This document shows, piece by piece, positions 53,415 to 64,000 of a DNA stretch of 64,000 bases. This stretch comes from Naegleria lovaniensis (lineage: Eukaryota > Heterolobosea > Eutetramitea > Acrasida > Naegleriidae). The stretch covers positions 248,001-312,000 of the forward strand of contig NW_025407837.1 of NCBI RefSeq assembly GCF_003324165.1, in the 5' to 3' direction. A program made the position numbers and the translations under genes. Below the pieces are notes generated by a model. That model was given only the letters and a program-made list of their open reading frames with translations. It was not told the origin of the DNA and did not search any database. The first letter of the stretch is position 1. Every line of letters starts with the position of its first letter.

Positions 53415-54910
53415 ATGCAACGAATTAAGCCTCTCATTCCTGTCGCTTTCCACCGATGCTCCGACTTACAGAAAGCCAAGAACAATCTTCGGAATTATGC
53501 AGCAACCGGAGGTGATTTGTCGTTAGTGCGAGAATATGTATTGAATCCCTATGTTTATGAACCTCTCATGAAATTTGTTCCAATGAATGTCGCGTAGGTT
53601 GATAGGATCTTTTTTCGTGATAAGAGTTGACATTATTGTTTCATCATCAAATGATTATCATCATCAAAAAATTAGACCAAATGTTATTACTATTGCTGGA
53701 TTTATTTGTTTATGGATTTCTGTAATTTTGACCTATATTCACTGCCCAACATTTTCAGAGACAATTCCGAATTGGGTTTTCCTTGTGAACGCTGGTTGTC
53801 TCTTTGCCTATCAAACATTGGACAATATGGATGGTAAACAAGCACGTAGGACAAAAACAAGCTCACCTTTAGGAGAACTTATGGACCATGGTGTTGACGC
53901 TGTGGGTAAGTTGTAAAAGCAATGCTCAAAAGTTTTACTGAGACCGTGGTTATTTAACACATGCTTCACCATCAACCTTTTTCAAAAATAGCAACTACAT
54001 TGTGTGCCATTTCTTGGATTTGCGCCTGCAAACAAGGACCTACCATCGTGTCATACCTTATTTGTTTGATTGGTTATGTTCCATTTATTTTTGCTACTTT
54101 AGAAGGTTTGTTTTAAATATTGTACAGCGTATTCACCATCACGCCATTCAAAAAGAGTATTATATTGGAGGATTATATTTAGGAAAATTTAATGGTCCAA
54201 TTGAGGGACTTTTAGGATTTATTGCCATGCAATTCCTTGGAGGAATTTTTGGTCACAGTGTGTATCAGACAAAGGTGTTTGGGCTTGTTCCTTTGTGGGC
54301 GTTTTTCTCTGGATTGACAGCATTGTAAGTTGTGAATTTTTCTTGACATTCTCGAGTTAATTAACTCTCTAATTATTTCATCAGCGGATCAACTTACGCT
54401 TCTATTGAGAATATTTTGAACATTAGAGCAAAGATTAATGATAATAAGAAATCGAAATTGGAGAACAAGGACTCTGCTTTGGATGAAGAACAAAAATCTC
54501 CATGCTTTGAAACCGATTTTCTTAAGAGTCTGCTTCCAGCCATTCCTTTCATCATTATGCTTGGCTCGTTTTTCACTTTTATCAACGTTGATACAGAGAC
54601 AGTCCAAAACTATCCTTATCTAACGCTGTTTAGTATGGCCATTGGGTTTGGATATTTGGCTAGCAATCTCACTCTTGCATTTCTTGTCAAGAAATCTCTT
54701 GCATTATTCTCTGTCATGTGTATTCCTTCTGTACTTCTCCTTCTGAATGCATTGACAGGCCATCAAATTGCTTCAGGATTCTATGCTTTGCTCTTATGTG
54801 CAGTTGCAACCTTTTCAATTTATGGAAACTACGTTGTTTCTGTTTGTGATGATATCTGCAATGCCCTGAATATTAATGTCTTTTTCCTTCCTTCCATCAA
54901 ACGTGAATAA
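53415..54910 (+). CDS. CDP-alcohol phosphotransferase (choline/ethanolamine phosphotransferase type), 5 exons
   Basis: Exons 53415-53593, 53676-53905, 53992-54105, 54156-54324 and 54385-54910; introns of 50-86 nt, one with a GTTTGT donor. 405 residues. It makes phosphatidylcholine or phosphatidylethanolamine from CDP-choline/ethanolamine and diacylglycerol at the ER. The full signature DGx2ARx8Gx3Dx3D is present at residues 112-134 (D112, G113, A116, R117, G126, D130, D134). About eight hydrophobic helices. Splicing between exons 3 and 4 restores E-E-Y-Y-I-G-G before [12 protein letters not shown], where sibling enzymes have a similar block. CEPT1 and EPT1-type substrates cannot be separated from the sequence. 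Confidence 0.92.
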
Positions 54911-55068
54911 TGTTTTTTTAATAACTATAATATTTATTAAATACTAAGGGGTAAGTTGGCAGCCCCAGTCCACATTTGGAAATTTTTATACGCTCACCTC
55001 TTTTCAATTTGGTCAAAATTTTGTATTTCGCTCTTCGTTCAAAAAAAAGTGTGAAAACAGCCATCACC

Positions 55069-56486
55069 ATGCACAATACTAGCGTGTGTTGCAACGTTTT
55101 GATTATCGGAGGAGGTCTAGCTGGTCTCTCAGCAGCTCACTATTTCAATTCGGTGGGTATGAGCGACTTTTTAATTGTTGAAGCAGACAATAGATTGGGA
55201 GGAAGAATTTATTCCGACTTGAAAACTGGTATTGAAATTGGAGCTGAGTTCATCCATGGTGAGGGAAATATGGCGTACGATATTGTTGCCAACAAGATGA
55301 AAGTGCCATTACACATGGTGTTTGATTTCTCAAAGACAGATCCCAAACAACACGGAGCAATGTATTTCATTGGTAGGTTTTGAATAGCCTTAATGATCAT
55401 ATTCTTAAACTCTCTCAAGATGGTAAATTACACGGAATTGATTCCCCAATTGCTAAGCAAATGCTCAATTACATTGATGATTTGATGAATGATGAGCAAT
55501 TGAAAAAAGGACCAGACATGTCTGTTAAGGAATGGCTGATTTCCAGAAAGGTTCCTGAAAAGTATCATGTCTTCATTGATTCACTATTAGCTAAAACTAA
55601 TGGAGGATGTTTATTATCAGCTTCTGCTAAAGGTCTTCAAGAAGAAGGAAACAAGTGGCCATACGGTTCTGGAAACTTTCAACTGAACGATGACAATTAC
55701 ATGGAACCATCCATGATGAAATATTTAACAAGTAATTTGTGCTTGAAGGATCAAGTCAGGTTGAATTATAAGGTTTACAACATTGATTACACATGTAAAA
55801 ATGGAATGATTAAGGTGAACAATGGAGAAATTATGTGTAACAAAGTTATTTTAACGGTTCCAATTTCTGTATTGAGAAGCCAACAAATTGTTTTCAATCC
55901 ACCATTGTCTCCCTTGAAGACGCACATTATTCAGAACATGCTTCCAATGCAGAGTGGTATGAAGGTTGTGTTGAGGTTTAAGAGACCATTTTGGAGAGAG
56001 CTAATTCCAGACACAAATATCATTATTCTAGGTGATAACCATCCATTTGTTGCTCAATTATGGTTCCCTCATGTTTCCCAGAAGAAGCACGATGAGTTTG
56101 GCTATTACTTAACTGGATTCAGCATGGGAAATAAGACTGACAACGCATTATTCTATTCTGAAGAAGAAATTGCCAATAGTGTGAGAGAACTAGTTCAAAA
56201 AGTTTTCAACCTCAACGCCAATAACGATGGATTTATTGGGGGAATTGTGAAGAATTGGCAGTCATTCCAATTTGTTGGAGGGTCTTACTCATTTGCTGGA
56301 GTTTCTGACGCTTCAAGAATGAATTTTGTTGAGAACTGCAGAGAAGTGTTAGCTGAACCAATTGAGAATAGAATATTTTTTGCGGGAGAAGCTTATGCTG
56401 ATTACTCTCCTGCATCACTTCATGGATCCTTAGAGACGGGTCAAAAAGCAGCACAAACAATTATGTCTAAACATTCAAAATTATAA
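55069..56486 (+). CDS. FAD-dependent amine oxidase (polyamine oxidase type), 2 exons
   Basis: Exon 1 is 55069-55372 and exon 2 is 55420-56486, with a 47-nt intron ending CTCAAG; joining gives A-M-Y-F-I-D-G-K-L. 456 residues. The N-terminal Rossmann motif I-I-G-G-G-L-A-G-L-S-A-A followed by E-A-D-N-R-L-G-G-R-I binds FAD; the C-terminal F-F-A-G-E-A-Y, H-G-S-L-E-T-G is the second FAD motif. G-A-E-F-I-H-G is also typical of spermine/polyamine oxidases. It oxidises acetylated or free polyamines, producing peroxide; the precise substrate is unknown. A shorter 15-nt intron that would also avoid the stop was rejected as too short. No clear peroxisomal C-terminal signal (ends H-S-K-L; S-K-L is a PTS1 match, so peroxisomal import is possible). 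Confidence 0.92.
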
Positions 56487-56605
56487 ATTCACAAACTTGT
56501 GGATGTTCTAAATAATGGAACACGTGTTATTTTGAAATAAAATGTTAATTAGAAAATAAATTTTAAATGAATTTTGGATGAATTTAACTTTTTCGTTTTT
56601 AAAAA

Positions 56606-58126
56606 ATGTCTTCAAGCACAACAGGAGAAGTTGCTTTATCGGAAACGTCACTTCGTCATCGAAAAAATCTTACCAATGATGATAACGTGGAAGGCATCGA
56701 ATTAACAAGTGATGAAGAAGCTGAATTACTAAAAGAAGAAGAGGAAGAAGAACGTAGGAAATTAATTCAATCCGGACAAACACCTCCGCCACCCAGTTGG
56801 ACTCAATCTTTCTGGCTTCGGTGGTTAGGAATTGTTTTTCCAATCATTCTTTCATTAGGAGATGTTGTTTTGTTTGTTTTTGAATATCTATTTACAAACA
56901 CTATTGTTCAAACTTTATTAGCGTCCGTATCCTTTCACACCTATAGATCCTTCTCTTCCATCCATAAATGTAATGCTTGTACGATGAATGCATTACCACA
57001 GGATGGTACTTTTCAAAATAATAATCAAGCCTTCTCTGCATTTAATGAAATGATGAATTTAAATTGGAAAGAATGTATTGCCTGTGTAGTGTCTCATGAT
57101 TATGCATTAATTGCAACTAATTTTCTCTATGTTACGGTTTGGACTTGCTGTATTTGTTATTATTTCACGTGGAGATATGGAGTAACTTTGAAGAGAATTA
57201 AAAAACCAAGCGCTAAGGCCATACTCGTTGTTTCAGTCATTGCCATAGGAATGGCTTTGATGGTTTGGTTCCAATATAGAAATAATCAATGGGTCTATTC
57301 ATTGTCAAATTTTAAGGCTATTAAGAGAGATACTAAAAATCCTTTTGGGCTGTTTGGTACCAATGAAACTGATGTTGCAACAAATTTAGAAACAGCCAAT
57401 AACGAAGAGAGTGATGTTGCTTCATTTGTCTCTGAAGACACCATATTGACTGCCAATACAACCAATATGACGACTCCATTCCCTGATTTGAATGAAGAAG
57501 GTTCTCAAGTGGATTACCTTAAAATGATACAACTACTTATTGGATCACCAATAGTTGAGGAAATTATTCTCAGAGTTGTGCTCGTTCACATGTTTTTCAG
57601 GAGAACAGGCAAACCAATTGTTAGCTTTTTCATGACGAACTTACTATTTGCTGTTTTACACATGTTTTCTATTAATTGGGGAGCTTCTGAGCTTTACACC
57701 TATTTCCAAGTATTGGCCGGATTTGTGTTGGGCATGTTCTACAGCACTAGATACTACTTGACTGAAAATCTAATAGAAAATGCCATGCTCCATATTGCGA
57801 ACAATATTTCTGCAATTTTCATTCCTGTCACTCTCAAGTTTCAAGATGTCTATCCAAATTATATTGTTCCAAGTAAGTAGTTTGTTGTAAAATGTAAAGT
57901 TTTACGAATTTAACATTTTATTCAACCAGTTATTCTTTCCTTATCTTTTTACGTGATCATGTTGATTTTGGACATTGTTAAAATAATGCAAATGCCAACC
58001 AAGCAAATTGTGCCAGTCATTGAGGAATCTAAAAACAACACAACCAATAACGCAACACAACAAGCATCCAATGCAGTGCCTGTGTCCACCTCCAACAAAA
58101 AGAGCTCCAAAAAAAAGAAAAATTAA
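56606..58126 (+). CDS. CPBP/CAAX-protease-like integral membrane protein, 2 exons
   Basis: Exon 1 is 56606-57872 and exon 2 is 57930-58126, with a 57-nt intron; 487 residues. After an acidic N-terminus and two helices there is a lumenal region, then the CPBP core: S-P-I-V-E-E-I-I-L-R (EExxxR, about residue 323), F-A-V-L-H-M-F (His) and E-N-A-M-L-H-I-A-N-N (second His). These are the metalloprotease motifs of the Rce1/CAAX-protease superfamily that cleave prenylated CaaX ends or other membrane substrates. A long Asn/Thr-rich loop is inserted between helices 5 and 6. The tail is Lys-rich. Its TAA overlaps by two bases the TAA of Notchless on the other strand. Confidence 0.85.
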
Positions 58127-59818
58127 TGTCGCCATCTATTTGTGAAGATTAAATTTCACTGCAAAATAAATTATTAGAAATACTTACATTTTGAGAACTC
58201 GATCTTTTCCACCACTGGCAGCTTTATCACCTCCCGGTGACCAATCTACAGCAAAAACTTCATCGTAGTGACCAGGCATGTCATTAAGCAGTTGTCGTTT
58301 TTGAACATCCCAAACTTTTGCTGTCGAATCTTTGCTGGCTGAGAGAAGTAATCTGCTGTCACCGCTCCAACAGCATTGATAAACAGCGCCAACATGTCCT
58401 CTAAGGCTGGATAAGTACTTTCCTGTCTGTGCATCCCACAGCTTTATGGTCTTATCAAATGATGCACTAGCAATGAGTCTTCCATCAGGAGAAAATTTAA
58501 CTTGATTCACGACACCCTTGTGACCTGTCAATCTTGCGATTGGTTTGTCGCTCTTTGTAGGCTCCCACAAAATTAAGGTATTGTCATCAGAACCAGTAAT
58601 AATTCGGACTGGTTGAGATCCAAAAGTCTTGTTGTATAGGGTTAATAAATCTTGTCTCCGTTTCTCAATCTCCTCTTCAGTTTGTGGGAGAGGTTCGCAG
58701 TTATGATCAAAAGCTCCTCTTCTTAAAAAGTATTCAGTGCTTACGGACATAGTATTCACCCAGTGGGCATGTCCGCTCAAAATTTGAGTGCATTGCTTTG
58801 TTTCAGTATTCCATAACCGAACTGTGCAGTCTTGAGAGCAGCTATAAAGAATGTTATTAATGCCCCACATTATTGATGTCACACCCTTTGAGTGCCCAGA
58901 GAGAGTGAATTCTTTTTTCGAAAGTACCACGTCCCAAATGATAATCATTCCATCCTTGCTACAACTTGCAACTCTTCTGCATTTTGTTGATGTTAAAAAT
59001 GGTTCCCAAGTAAGGCCAGTAATCCACTTCTTGTGACCTCTCAACACATTTCCACATTTTTTGCCAGAGTCTCCATACCAAATTTTAACTAAACCGTCCT
59101 TACAACCACTCGCAAGCTTTTTCGCATCTGGTGACCATGCCACACATAATACCCAACTTTCGTGACCTTTTAGAGTATATTGAGGCATTTCTGTATTTAA
59201 ATCCCAAATTCTGACAGTGTTGTCTCCCGAGCCTGTGGCAAGCTGTTCACCATTAGGAGAGAAATTTACTGAAAGAATAGCTTCCGAATGTCCAGGAAGT
59301 GTAGAAGTACATCTACTGACAGGTCTAACTCTAAACAATGCTTGTGGATGATACACAATTTGTAATGGAGCATCCTGAGTAGATGCAAAATCAAACATAT
59401 CTTCTCTCTTCTTTAAACTATTCTGATTCTTTGAGCTCAACTGTTCTGTAAGTGTTGAAAGCAAGGTATCTCTTACGGAAGCTTCGATTTCTTCTCCGTT
59501 CACGGTGAATGAATAGGGTAATTCCTCTTCATTGTCCAAAAACAAGTTGCTATTCAAAAGCTGATTCAATTGTGTTTTGGACATGTTTGCATCAATTTCA
59601 ACGGTCGTTCCAGTCTTTTCCGAGTCAATACCACTCACAAACTCTATAAAATATCTTCGTTCCGAAGCAATTCCCGATTCAGTCATTTTGGGTTGTTTGG
59701 AAGCTGTTTCCAAAGGGTTGTTATTGGATTCATCCGAGCCTTCGTCTTGATGATTCGAAGAGGATGTTGAAGCCTCTTCCATGCGTTTTCTTTTAGTGCT
59801 TGTTGAAGGTTTGGGCAT
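58123..59818 (-). CDS. NLE1: Notchless/Rsa4 ribosome biogenesis WD40 protein, 2 exons
   Basis: Exon 1 is 58188-59818 and exon 2 is the 13-nt piece 58123-58135, joined over a 52-nt intron. 547 residues. Splicing changes the end from K-M-stop to K-I-W-R-H-stop, which matches the family ending K-D-x-x-L-[RK]-I-W-R. The N-terminal ubiquitin-like NLE domain (about residues 55-120: Y-F-I-E-F-V-S-G-I-D-S-E-K-T-G-T-T-V-E-I) binds the MIDAS ATPase Rea1 during 60S maturation. Eight WD40 repeats follow, opening with G-H-S-E-A-I-L-S-V-N-F-S-P. The Glu in the NLE loop needed for MIDAS binding is plausibly among E-x-x-x motifs but I could not assign it. Starts with an A-run. Confidence 0.93.
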
Positions 59819-59893
59819 TTTTTTTGAAGTTTATTAAATTTTTGAACTATTCGAAAAGTGTTGAATCTCCATTTGCCAACCAAAGTGCCAAGT
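59817..59893. repeat. 77-bp direct repeat, copy A
   Basis: Identical over 77 bp to 60826-60902. This copy overlaps the Notchless start codon (59816-59818) and covers its immediate promoter. It bounds the 932-bp insertion on the left. Confidence 0.95.
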
Positions 59894-60825
59894 CTAAACC
59901 AACTCAACCAAAACCTGAACCAACCATCAAAATTTCTCAAGCTCAAAATGAAGCGCAAAAAATTCACCCTCAACCTGAACCAACCCAACAACCAAAACAG
60001 GAAACTAAACATTTAGAAACTCCTCAACTCAAAATTGAACATACTGGTCAACCAAGAACAAAACTAATTCAATCTACTCGGACAGCAATATCTCATCCTC
60101 ATTTGTTAAATTTATTCTAAAAGATTTGAATCAGTCATTGAACACTGTACATCCAGACAGCAAGACAACACTCTCAATTAGTCATTCAAAATGCGAAACT
60201 CAACAACAAATACTAAAGAAACTTAATTCACCAGCCATGACAGAAAAAACACAAACAAAATATTTCGCTTCACCAATGATTTTTACATCATCTCCAACAA
60301 CATTAATAGCCAAAGAAAAATCAATTTCGAACATCGAAACTCTCATCAAGTACTCAATCAACCAAAAGAAATGTAGAATTGAACAAATGTGCCTAACATT
60401 CAATCCTCGAGAAACCTTGTACAAACTTAAAATTAACTTTGATTCCAAGAATCCCAACACTGAATTGATTGAACAAGGATTTGAAATTATCAAAAGAAAG
60501 CAAGAAACACACATAGCAAATTGCATACTTCCTGAATCAACAAGTGAACTCGCAATTACCAAAGCAATTAAAACACTATGCAAGAACACAACCATCAAAT
60601 TCGAAAAAGAGAGACTCAGTATTAAGAAAAAGGTAAAAGATACCTATTCATACTTAATTGTTGAATACAAGCTTAATGACATCAACGAATTGAATAGACT
60701 AACCTCAACAAGATTCATTGCTCCAAGATTGAACAATTTCAAGACAGTTCAAGCCAAAGTCAACCGCATGAACGTGCGTTTAATAGTTTTACCAGCACCA
60801 ATGGTGCTAACAATAAACTAATTAG
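59894..60825 (+). mobile_element. 932-bp C/A-rich insertion between identical 77-bp repeats
   Basis: The segment is rich in A and C and poor in G on the plus strand, unlike neighbours. It carries a 106-codon frame ending at 60120 that starts inside copy A, then a 231-codon frame from 60126 to 60821 with first ATG at 60237. Both look protein-like but hold no motif I know; the Pro/Gln-rich first part and the Lys-rich second part could be an ORF1-type or gag-type protein with a frame break between them. Its function as a mobile element is inferred from the flanking repeats and odd composition. I could not find terminal inverted repeats or a poly-A tail. Confidence 0.5.
60126..60821 (+). CDS. unknown protein inside the insertion
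   Basis: Open frame of 231 codons beginning with TTG; the first ATG is at 60237, leaving 194 residues. Rich in Lys, Asn, Thr and Ile, with alternating helices and strands (I-E-Q-M-C-L-T-F-N-P, K-L-K-I-N-F-D-S-K). No zinc finger, nuclease, integrase or polymerase motif can be seen. The preceding frame (to 60120) is offset and may be the 5' half of the same gene. It may not be functional. Confidence 0.35.
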   Translation: MNQSLNTVHPDSKTTLSISHSKCETQQQILKKLNSPAMTEKTQTKYFASPMIFTSSPTTLIAKEKSISNIETLIKYSINQKKCRIEQMCLTFNPRETLYKLKINFDSKNPNTELIEQGFEIIKRKQETHIANCILPESTSELAITKAIKTLCKNTTIKFEKERLSIKKKVKDTYSYLIVEYKLNDINELNRLTSTRFIAPRLNNFKTVQAKVNRMNVRLIVLPAPMVLTIN

Positions 60826-60902
60826 ATTTTTTTTGAAGTTTATTAAATTTTTGAACTATTCGAAAAGTGTTGAATCTCCATTTGCCAACCAAAGTGCCAA
60901 GT
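60826..60902. repeat. 77-bp direct repeat, copy B
   Basis: Identical to 59817-59893 with eight Ts at the left end. After it the sequence continues as an ordinary spacer until the stop of the receptor kinase at 60949. Confidence 0.95.
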
Positions 60903-60948
60903 TTGAAGCAATGTAACCTGTTCATTCCATCCACCATTTGATTCAAAT

Positions 60949-63900
60949 TTAGTTTTTAAAATAGGGCAAAGAGAGAATATCCTGAGCATTAGGTCTTGTC
61001 AAGTTATCTTTATCCATCATCTGGACCACTGCATCGACTAATTCTTCAGAATACTGGTGGTTCATCATCATCTTGCTTTTAAGGAATTGCTTGGATTCCT
61101 GTGGGTCTTTGGATAACAAAATATGACTGATCGAAGTGTACACATCTCGAGTCATGATTTGATAAATGGTCACTCCCAACGAATAAACATCCGTGTTGTA
61201 ATAGTATTTACATCCCATACAAATTTCAGGGGACATGTAGAGTGGAGTTCCAGCGTAGGATTGATGTTCTGATTGAATGGTATTTCCTTTAGCTAATCCA
61301 AAATCAGCGAGTACCACCCATATCTTGTGGTCGTTAAGGTCCTTAATGAAGATATTGGAAGGTTTAATGTCACGATGGATGATGTTCAAAGTTCCATGAA
61401 TATATGACAGTGCATTACAGATCTGATAAATAATTTGCTTGACCATATTTTCAGAGCACTCAATTTGTCCTGATGTAAATCGATACAAATCACCATAATC
61501 ACAAAATTCCATATCGAGGCATAGTAATTGATCTTTGGAAACAAATACATCGTTCACTTTCAAAATGTTGACATGACTGATCTTTAACAATTCAATACCT
61601 TCTTTCATGAGATTGTTCAATTCATCCATGGACGAAAACTTCAAAACTTTAACTGCAACAGTCTTGTTGGTTTTTGAGTCATGGGCTTTGAACACAGAGG
61701 CAAATCCGCCTTGCCCAATTTTCTGAATGTTTTGATATCTTGAAAAGGGATCTTGTTGAACTCGAGTGGACTCTCTTGAATTAGAGCTCAATAAGGGTGC
61801 AAAATTAACACTTGCATCCGATGGAAAATCTGAGATTGTTTGAAGGTCTGCCGTAATTGTATCGGTCTCGTTTTTCACACCTGTCAATTGTGTTTGGTTC
61901 ATTTCAATATCATTACATTGGTTGTCTCTTCTTCGTTTCAAACCCAAGACGAGGGCAGCAATGACAATTCCAACAAGCAATACAAGTGCAGCAAGAGTAG
62001 CAATGGGAACCACCACTGCAACAATGATTGTTGTAGTTTGAGAAGAAATTTCACAAAAGTTACCTTCGAAACCAGTGTCACAGGAGCACATATTTGGATT
62101 CTTACATTGACCTCTTCCAGAGCATACCGTGTTGGAAACTGCAGATATTCCATTACATGTGGGTATGTCACAAGAGGTTCCTGTCCATCCTTTTAAACAT
62201 GTGCAATCTGAATACGTAGAATCTAACGTGTAATTTCCTTCACAATAAGGAACCAGTTTGCGAATAAGGCCATTGGCAGTGTCACCGAAAATAACCTCTC
62301 CCTGTTTACCAACAAACATGGAGGTACCACCTGAAATGCATGAAAATGTTGATAAAAGACCATCTCCATTATAGGAACACACACCAGCAGCTGATGGGAC
62401 TCCAGCAACAGTGGTGATGTTTCCATTGGATATTTTGCGAATACAAAAATTACCAGTGTCCAAAACCAACAAGTCTCCGTTCGATGTAAAAGCCAAAGCA
62501 GAAGGTGCTTTAAGAGAAGCCTCTAATGCTGAAATTCCCTCTCCATAAAAACCTGGTTTACCGTTTCCGGCAACTACTGAAACAGTACTTGAGGAAATGT
62601 TGAACATTTTGATCACATGACTGGACACATCTGTGAAATAAATATCTCCAGATTGTGATACAACAAGACCTTGAATGGCTTTGGTTGCATTTACCACAAC
62701 TGTCAGTAACGTTCCTGAATGAGAGAGTTTTCGAATTCTTCCACTGCCAGCTTCTGCAAAAATAATTTCATTATTAGAAGTAATGACAGGAATCTTGGGA
62801 AGTCGTAATTTGGACAAGTGTGATGGAGTACCATCCTCACTGAATCCACTATAAAGTGGATCGCCTGCCAATAGAGAAATAGTGTCATTATTATGATCAA
62901 CTTTGTAAATCACATGATTCTTTGAATCAATAATAATTAAATCTCCATTTAAATCAAATGTAAAAAACGGAAATCCAATAAATGAATAGGCGAGAGGACC
63001 TTCATACTTGTTAGGACTGAGTGGTAACAGAGCTCGATGTCCAGCAAGTAGATTCACTCCGCCCTTGGAGTCCAAGTTGAGTAAAAGGTTAGAAAGACTA
63101 GGATCATTGATATTGAAAATCAATCCTCCATCTTGTCCAGGTGCAACACCAAAAACTGTTGGAAAAATAGATTGAGTGAGTGTTGGACCTATTTTGAACG
63201 GTGTATGACCTGCCACAGAAATAAGATGTCCTTCTCGAGTTACCTTTCGCACAAGTCCTGATTTTTCTGAAAAGAAAACCTCCCCGTCATCTGAAACAAA
63301 CAAACTATTTGGAAACCTAAATTCACAATTTGCACATCTCATAGAATTCAAGAAGTCATTGTACATACCTTATCATGGATTCCTTTGCATTTTTGGATTC
63401 TCCACTATAGCCAGCTACTTCATATCCTCCAATGGGGCCAACTCCAGCCACATGTTGAATGGATCCATCTGCCTGTAATTGAACAATTCTAGAATTTCCC
63501 TTAACGAAATGAACGGTGTTACTTTTCACGAAAATACTGGTCACTGTTTGGTTGTTGGTGTCCTGATATACAGTCATTTGTGTTTGATTCTTTTCATAAT
63601 ACTTTACGAGAGAATAATGTCCATATTCAGACAAAAAGATCACATTGCCATCCTGTTGCGCGCTCACATGAAATTTCATTGCAGCCGCGTCCAAGAATGG
63701 AGAGGTTTGGTATTTGTACACTAGAAAGGCGTTGAAAAAAGTATCACATTTGTAAATACCAGTTGCATTAGAAAAATAAATTTCTCCATGTGTGGAATTG
63801 AAACCTGTGGCAAATACAGATATTGGGCTGGTTACATTAAACAATGTAGTAATGTTTCCATTTTTTTGAATCACCCTTATCAAATTATTTCCCTTATCGG

Positions 63901-64000
63901 TAATTAGTATTTCTCCATTTTCATAAACAAAAGCTCCAATCGGATTTGAAAGCAATACTTGAGATGCTTTTCCATCACCATTATATCCAAAAGTCTTTGG
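60949..64000 (-). CDS. NHL-repeat, EGF-like, transmembrane serine/threonine kinase receptor, N-terminus outside window
   Basis: Exon 2 is 60949-63316 (789 codons plus one base) and exon 1 is 63369-64000 and beyond; intron 63317-63368 is 52 nt. The frame stays open to the window edge (G-Y-N-G-D-G-K-A-S-Q). The ectodomain has many beta-propeller-like NHL repeats (G-D-G-x-x-S, I-R-K-L/I), then two EGF-like modules (C-S-G-R-G-Q-C, C-S-C-D-T-G-F-E-G-N-F-C). A single membrane helix I-I-V-A-V-V-V-P-I-A-T-L-A-A-L follows. The kinase has G-Q-G-G-F-A-S-V-F-K, V-A-V-K-V-L-K, H-R-D-I-K-P-S-N and D-F-G-L-A. All catalytic residues are present, so it is probably an active receptor kinase at the plasma membrane. 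Ligand unknown. Confidence 0.9.

Noticed and set aside
55373-55387. 15-nt intron in the amine oxidase gene
   Set aside because: Too short to splice and breaks the frame; the 47-nt intron to 55419 fits both.
58159-58187. 29-nt intron at the end of Notchless
   Set aside because: Shorter than any other intron here and would end the protein K-I-E-I; the 52-nt option restores I-W-R-H.

Overview
The window is eukaryotic nuclear DNA, gene-dense and AT-rich. The gene set and style fit a heterolobosean amoeboflagellate such as Naegleria or a close relative. This assignment is inference from flagellar genes (enkurin, CFAP161), a seven-helix RGS receptor, an NHL-EGF-kinase receptor, very short introns (mostly 45-110 nt, GT..AG) and a run of A directly before almost every start codon. 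I see no rRNA, tRNA, CRISPR array or prokaryotic operon signals. About 36 protein genes lie on both strands with short spacers; many neighbouring pairs are only 1-80 bp apart.

Layout. 1-7000: nucleoside transporter (left part cut off), a repeat-bounded ORF remnant, glutamate dehydrogenase, enkurin, an EF-hand protein, 2-Cys peroxiredoxin. 7000-19300: eIF5B, TMEM115, a possible trafficking protein, a LisH/CTLH/WD40 protein, an mS26-like mitoribosomal protein, GPN3, and a small two-exon gene that open-reading-frame scanning misses. 19300-30000: a small coiled-coil gene and an LRR gene fired from a 31-bp divergent spacer, MALSU1 packed 13 bp behind CDC45, a Ras-family GTPase rebuilt from eight exons (two are 5 nt and 3 nt), and a 7TM-RGS protein. 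30400-35100: an 18-exon gene for a glycine-rich (Gly-Gly-X) protein whose middle is an array of tiny exons of 9, 18, 27 or 63 nt. 35100-50000: an unknown protein, a membrane RING-H2 ligase, NAA80, proteasome Rpn3, a docking-domain coiled coil, a tandem-PHD protein, V-ATPase subunit F, a 1250-aa helical protein and RAD18. 50000-64000: CFAP161, an acidic protein, a CDP-alcohol phosphotransferase, polyamine oxidase, a CPBP-type membrane protease homologue, Notchless, a 932-bp insertion between two identical 77-bp repeats, and a receptor kinase whose N-terminus runs off the right edge.

Most genes are housekeeping: translation and ribosome assembly (eIF5B, Notchless, MALSU1, mS26-like), replication and repair (CDC45, RAD18), RNA polymerase assembly (GPN3), protein turnover (Rpn3, RING-H2) and metabolism. 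A second group is flagellar (enkurin, CFAP161, possibly the EF-hand and docking-domain proteins), and a third is signalling (Ras, 7TM-RGS, receptor kinase). The most unusual signals are the Gly-Gly-X micro-exon array, the Ras micro-exons placed exactly in the switch regions, and the repeat-bracketed insertion at the Notchless promoter. All exon structures were read by eye from splice motifs, reading frame and family alignment from memory; no search or transcript data was used.
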